From Terriglobus tenax (GTDB taxonomy: Bacteria; Acidobacteriota; Terriglobia; Terriglobales; Acidobacteriaceae): a stretch of DNA of 64,000 nt. Under the pieces are notes generated by a model. It made no database searches. It was not told the DNA's origin and saw nothing but the letters and a program-made list of their open reading frames with translations. Shown here piece by piece: positions 61,045-64,000 of the stretch. Made by a program: the position numbers and the translations under genes. The stretch's first letter is position 1, and each line of letters opens with the position of its first letter. The stretch covers positions 2,914,001 through 2,978,000 of the forward strand of contig NZ_JAGSYA010000004.1 of assembly GCF_025685395.1 (NCBI RefSeq), in the 5' to 3' direction.

Positions 61045-62319
61045 CTAGCGGGTGCGCGGTGTCGAAACAGCGTCGTGCGCGCTGGGGATATAGCCTTCCT
61101 TGGCCTGAATATTCAGGTTTGGACGAAGCACACGCACATCGATGGTGCGGTACTTGCCGTCAATGAAAGGCTGGCTGCTGTAATAGCCGACCGTGTACTG
61201 GGCGCGCATGGTGCGGCCAATCTCGGCAAAGCTGTCTTCAATGGCACGCTGACGCCACTCCGAGTAGAGGGTTCCACCGGTTGTGTTGGTGTATTTCGGC
61301 AGAATGTTGTCCTGCATCATGAAGGGCAGGTGGAACTTGTCCACCCAGCCAAGTCCCCAGGCGGCTGAGTCGCCCACCAGGGTTCCCCAGACCGAGATCT
61401 GGTTGGCCTGCAGGTAACGGCGAACCTCGGCAAACTTGGCGTGCGAACCGTATTCCTTGCCGTCCGAGATGACGTAGATGACGCGGCGGCGGCCCTTGGG
61501 ACGCGTCGCCAGTTCCTGGGCGGCGGCAAAGATCGCGTCGTTCAGGGTGTGCTGTTCCTTCGGAATCGTCAGCGTCATGCTGTTCTGGTTCCGGACAGGC
61601 GCGGTATTGGGGTCGAACTGGCGGCCGTTGATGGTCGTGGTCTGCGACAGCGGGCCGGTGTTGTCGTACAGGGTGACCTCGCGGCCCTTGGACTTGCTGC
61701 GCTCCAGGATCGCGGGCAGACGGGCGGACTGCGAGCCGGTGAAGTCCGTCTGCTTCTTCGGTCCGTTGTTGTAAGTGAAGACGGCGACTTCGTCCTGCGG
61801 CGTAAACGCCCCGGGCATGGCCGTCAGCGAATCATTCACCTTCGACATCACGTTGAAGGGCAGGCTCTGGTCAATAACCAGAGCGATGGAGAGCGGGAAC
61901 GGATCGACCGTGAAGAAGCGGGGTTGCTGCCGCACGCCGTTCTCATACACGCGCACATCGCGCCAGGTCAGTCCATAGACCAGCTGTCCCTTGTTGTCCT
62001 TCACCGTGAAGGGAACTTCGACGAAGTTAACGCGCTGGCGGATAACATACGCCGGAGCTTCACCGGAGGCAGGCAGATCAGGCTCGGGGCCAGGATCGTC
62101 CTGCGGAGCGGCGGGCTTTGCCGCCTGGGGAATCTGATTGCCGCTCGCCGGCTTCGGAGCTTCGGGTACGGCGCCCTTGCCGGGAGCCACGCCATCAAAA
62201 ATAGAAGTGGGTGCGGATGAAGGGGCATCCGGGATGGCCTGCTGCTGTGCCGTTTGCTGCGTCGACTGCTGCCCGGCCAGGGCAACCGCCATGACACCTG
62301 CCATAAGTCCCAGTTTCAC
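61045..62319 (-). CDS. Exported VWFA-related acidobacterial protein
   Basis: This 424-residue protein has a signal peptide (GVMAVALAGQ, about 1-20), a Pro/Ala-rich spacer to about 95, then a von Willebrand A-like domain: FVEVPFTVKDNKGQLVYGLTWRDVRVYENGV and PFPLSIALVIDQSLPF. The metal-site motif DxSxS is DQSLP here, lacking the second Ser. The sequence fits the VWFA-related family common in Acidobacteriota. It starts with GTG behind GAGG. It is divergent from a second VWFA gene. Confidence 0.85.
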   Translation of the reverse strand: MKLGLMAGVMAVALAGQQSTQQTAQQQAIPDAPSSAPTSIFDGVAPGKGAVPEAPKPASGNQIPQAAKPAAPQDDPGPEPDLPASGEAPAYVIRQRVNFVEVPFTVKDNKGQLVYGLTWRDVRVYENGVRQQPRFFTVDPFPLSIALVIDQSLPFNVMSKVNDSLTAMPGAFTPQDEVAVFTYNNGPKKQTDFTGSQSARLPAILERSKSKGREVTLYDNTGPLSQTTTINGRQFDPNTAPVRNQNSMTLTIPKEQHTLNDAIFAAAQELATRPKGRRRVIYVISDGKEYGSHAKFAEVRRYLQANQISVWGTLVGDSAAWGLGWVDKFHLPFMMQDNILPKYTNTTGGTLYSEWRQRAIEDSFAEIGRTMRAQYTVGYYSSQPFIDGKYRTIDVRVLRPNLNIQAKEGYIPSAHDAVSTPRTR

Positions 62320-62462
62320 TTGATCTTGCCTCGCTTTCCTACCTATAGAAGACTATCAGTGCGGTGATTCGGCGTCACCGTTCTATCAATTTTGACGCTG
62401 CCGGGCCATAGGGGTTGCTATGCCGTGCACCAACAGGAGCCGGAAGCGTCTAAAAAGGTGAT
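62320..62462. promoter_or_regulatory. Divergent promoter region of two VWFA genes
   Basis: A possible + strand -35 TTGACG (62392-62397) has a poor -10, TGCTAT (62416-62421). ATAGAA (62345-62350 region) and TTCTAT (62381-62386) form arms of an inverted repeat between the two genes. Confidence 0.3.
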
Positions 62463-63521
62463 ATGCAGAGAGCAAAGTGGTGTATTGCAGCAGTTTTGGC
62501 CCTGGGATGCGCCCAAACCTGGGCGCAGGAAGCCCCGTCTCCCGGAGGAGCGCCGCCCATGAGCTCCGCCCCCAGCGCTGCGCAGGAGGCCACGGACGCC
62601 GCCCCGACCCTGCGGGTGAACGTCAACCTGGTGAATACGTACTTCTCCGTCCGTGACAAAAACGGCTTCATCACCGACCTGACCAAGGATGCCTGTATCG
62701 TCCGCGAGGACGGCGTCGAACAGAAGATCAAGAACTTCACCACGGAAAAGAACCTCCCGCTGACGGTGGGCATCCTTCTGGACACCTCCGGCAGCATGGA
62801 GCGCGTTCTCCCCATGGAGCAGGACTCCGGCTCCGAGTTCCTGAAGGGCATGTTGACCCCCAAGGACGAGGCCTTCCTCATCACCTTTGACGTGAACGTG
62901 GACCTGCTGGCCGACTACACCAGCAGCTCCCGCGAGCTGGATCGCCAGATTCACAAGGCGCGGGTAAACACGGCGTCCTCTTCCGGCGGTGTTCCTGGAA
63001 TCGGCGGTGGCCCCGTGCCGGTAGGCAATCCCCGCGGAACCCTGCTGTACGACGCCGTCTACCTGGCTGCACACGACAAGCTGCGAGCCGAGGCAGGCCG
63101 CAAGGTTATCGTCGTACTGACGGACGGCGTGGACCAGGGCAGCCAGGAGACGCTGAAGTCTTCCATCGAGTCTGCCCAGAAGGCCAACGCCATCGTCTAC
63201 GTCATCCTGGTGGAGGACCGCAGCTTTTACTCCAACGGCGGCATCATGATCGGTGGCGGTGGTGGTGGCGGCTACATGAAGAAGCTGGCCGAAGAGACCG
63301 GTGGCCGCATGATCGACGTTGGCTCCAACGGGAAAAAATTGAAGGACGCCTTCCTGCAGATCAGCGACGAGCTGCGCACCCAGTACCTGATGAGCTACAC
63401 CCCCACCAACAACAAGCTGGACGGCACCTTCCGCAAGCAGGAGATCACCTGCGGCGAAAAGGGCCTGAAGGTGCAGGCGCGGCGCGGCTACTACGCCGTG
63501 GATGAAGGCGCGACCAACTAG
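62463..63521 (+). CDS. Exported VWFA-related acidobacterial protein
   Basis: This 352-residue protein has a signal peptide (ending WAQEA, about 20) and a von Willebrand A domain with an intact metal motif LDTSGSMERV (DxSxS, about 103-107). VNLVNTYFSVRDKNGFITDLTKDACIVREDG is the family's N-terminal strand region. A Gly-rich loop GGIMIGGGGGGGYMKKLAEETGG precedes the last helices. These proteins are thought to mediate binding outside the cytoplasm; partners unknown. AAGGTGAT precedes the ATG. Paired divergently with another VWFA gene. Confidence 0.88.
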   Translation: MQRAKWCIAAVLALGCAQTWAQEAPSPGGAPPMSSAPSAAQEATDAAPTLRVNVNLVNTYFSVRDKNGFITDLTKDACIVREDGVEQKIKNFTTEKNLPLTVGILLDTSGSMERVLPMEQDSGSEFLKGMLTPKDEAFLITFDVNVDLLADYTSSSRELDRQIHKARVNTASSSGGVPGIGGGPVPVGNPRGTLLYDAVYLAAHDKLRAEAGRKVIVVLTDGVDQGSQETLKSSIESAQKANAIVYVILVEDRSFYSNGGIMIGGGGGGGYMKKLAEETGGRMIDVGSNGKKLKDAFLQISDELRTQYLMSYTPTNNKLDGTFRKQEITCGEKGLKVQARRGYYAVDEGATN

Positions 63522-63552
63522 CTGTTGGTTCTTAGATATTTGTCGTTAGAAG

Positions 63553-63587
63553 AAGCCCATCTCTGCATCTCGGAGGTGGGCTTTTGT
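63553..63587 (+). terminator. Terminator after second VWFA gene
   Basis: AAGCCCATCTC (63553-63563) pairs with GAGGTGGGCTT (63573-63583), with one T-G pair, followed by TTGTTTT. Confidence 0.75.
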
Positions 63588-63635
63588 TTTGGCGGCGACA
63601 AAGTCCGTGAGTCATTACAAATACGGAGGTCGCGC

Positions 63636-64000
63636 CTAGAACAGGGACACCTGTTCTGCAGGTGGTCCGTCGAACTTCGCCGCACGCTCCAGCCGCAACA
63701 GCTTCTCCTTGCGGTGCTTGCCGCCGCCATAGCCGGTCAGCGATCCATCCGCCCCAATCACGCGGTGGCAGGGGACGACGATGGCGATGCGGTTCTGCCC
63801 GTTGGCTCCGCCAATGGCGCGGCTGGCGGAGGGCTGCGCCCCAATCGTCACCGCAAGCTCTCCGTAGGTACTGGTGGTGCCATAGGGCACCGCCCGCAGG
63901 GCATTCCATACGCGGATCTGGAAGCTGCTGCCCGGTGTGACCAGCGGCACGGTGAACTGCTGCAATGTGCAGGCGAAGTACGCAGCCAGCTCCTGCTCTA
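63636..64000 (-). CDS. ogt: Methylated-DNA-protein cysteine methyltransferase, 5' truncated by window edge
   Basis: The frame stays open to the right edge and encodes the last 121 residues of an Ogt/MGMT-type protein that removes alkyl groups from O6-guanine by a suicide reaction. Visible are GSSFQIRVWNALRAVPYGTT with Tyr-Gly, the helix-turn-helix ASRAIGGANGQNRIAIV, and the acceptor Cys in VVPCHRVIGADG. Upstream of an in-frame TTG at 63965 the edge sequence still reads ELAAYFACTLQQF, matching the family, so that TTG is not the true start. The missing part is about 50 residues. Confidence 0.9.
   Translation of the reverse strand, partial: EQELAAYFACTLQQFTVPLVTPGSSFQIRVWNALRAVPYGTTSTYGELAVTIGAQPSASRAIGGANGQNRIAIVVPCHRVIGADGSLTGYGGGKHRKEKLLRLERAAKFDGPPAEQVSLF

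Noticed and set aside
1-64000. CRISPR arrays, rRNA, tRNA genes and insertion sequences
   Set aside because: No evenly spaced direct repeats, no cloverleaf-like or rRNA sequence, and no transposase-like product were seen while reading both strands.

Overview
The window looks like a chromosomal segment of an Acidobacteriota bacterium, most likely class Terriglobia (Terriglobus/Granulicella/Edaphobacter type). Three things suggest this: a giant TonB-dependent receptor with an N-terminal carboxypeptidase-regulatory domain and no SusD partner, two VWFA-related proteins of the kind common in this phylum, and intergenic inverted repeats beginning GGGTGCCCC. This is inference from gene content; no 16S gene is present. 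GC content is high throughout, except for an AT-richer DUF3800 gene at the left edge.

Left part (1-11840): the tail of an unknown gene, a DUF3800 protein, a Nei-type DNA glycosylase, DnaJ, a HipA-like kinase overlapping a DUF3037 gene, and an exported CocE/NonD-type hydrolase. A cassette for an unidentified sugar or sugar acid follows: a GntR/FCD regulator, a DapA/NanA-fold aldolase, an L-fucose-isomerase-like protein and an MFS transporter. A perfect 14-bp palindrome lies just before the aldolase gene. TrmD closes this part on the opposite strand.

Central part (11990-35492): a pectin and rhamnogalacturonan-I utilisation locus of about 23.5 kb. The + strand carries a GH51 arabinofuranosidase, the TonB receptor and a PL22 oligogalacturonate lyase. 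The - strand carries rhamnose isomerase, a chimeric regulator (IclR-type HTH plus periplasmic-binding-like sensor), a 1164-residue Tat-exported glycosidase-like protein, a GH106 rhamnosidase and a GH105 unsaturated uronyl hydrolase. The + strand then carries RhaT, a sodium:solute symporter with an 86-residue membrane partner, a CE8 pectin methylesterase and an exported esterase. Together these would demethylate and cut pectin, remove arabinose and rhamnose, import the products and isomerise rhamnose. AACGTT-centred palindromes of LacI/GalR type precede GH51, the TonB receptor and the pectinesterase, but no LacI-HTH protein is encoded here. Rhamnulokinase and rhamnulose-phosphate aldolase are also absent from the window.

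Right part (35723-64000): mostly housekeeping genes. These are fabI-dinB-rimM, proS with a PBP1b-like bifunctional murein synthase, a STAS protein, a Crp/Fnr-type regulator, a receiver-like protein without its phospho-acceptor Asp, kdsD, a TlpA/DsbD-alpha redox pair, gltX, divergent ispF and ispD, tilS, ftsH with a structured leader, lptE, cdsA, uppS, a DMT transporter, a divergent pair of VWFA proteins and a truncated ogt. Many convergent gene ends share bidirectional terminators. I saw no rRNA, tRNA, CRISPR array or insertion sequence. No gene-free stretch exceeds 300 bases; the longest are 13874-14134, 53976-54229, 44366-44600 and 35493-35722.
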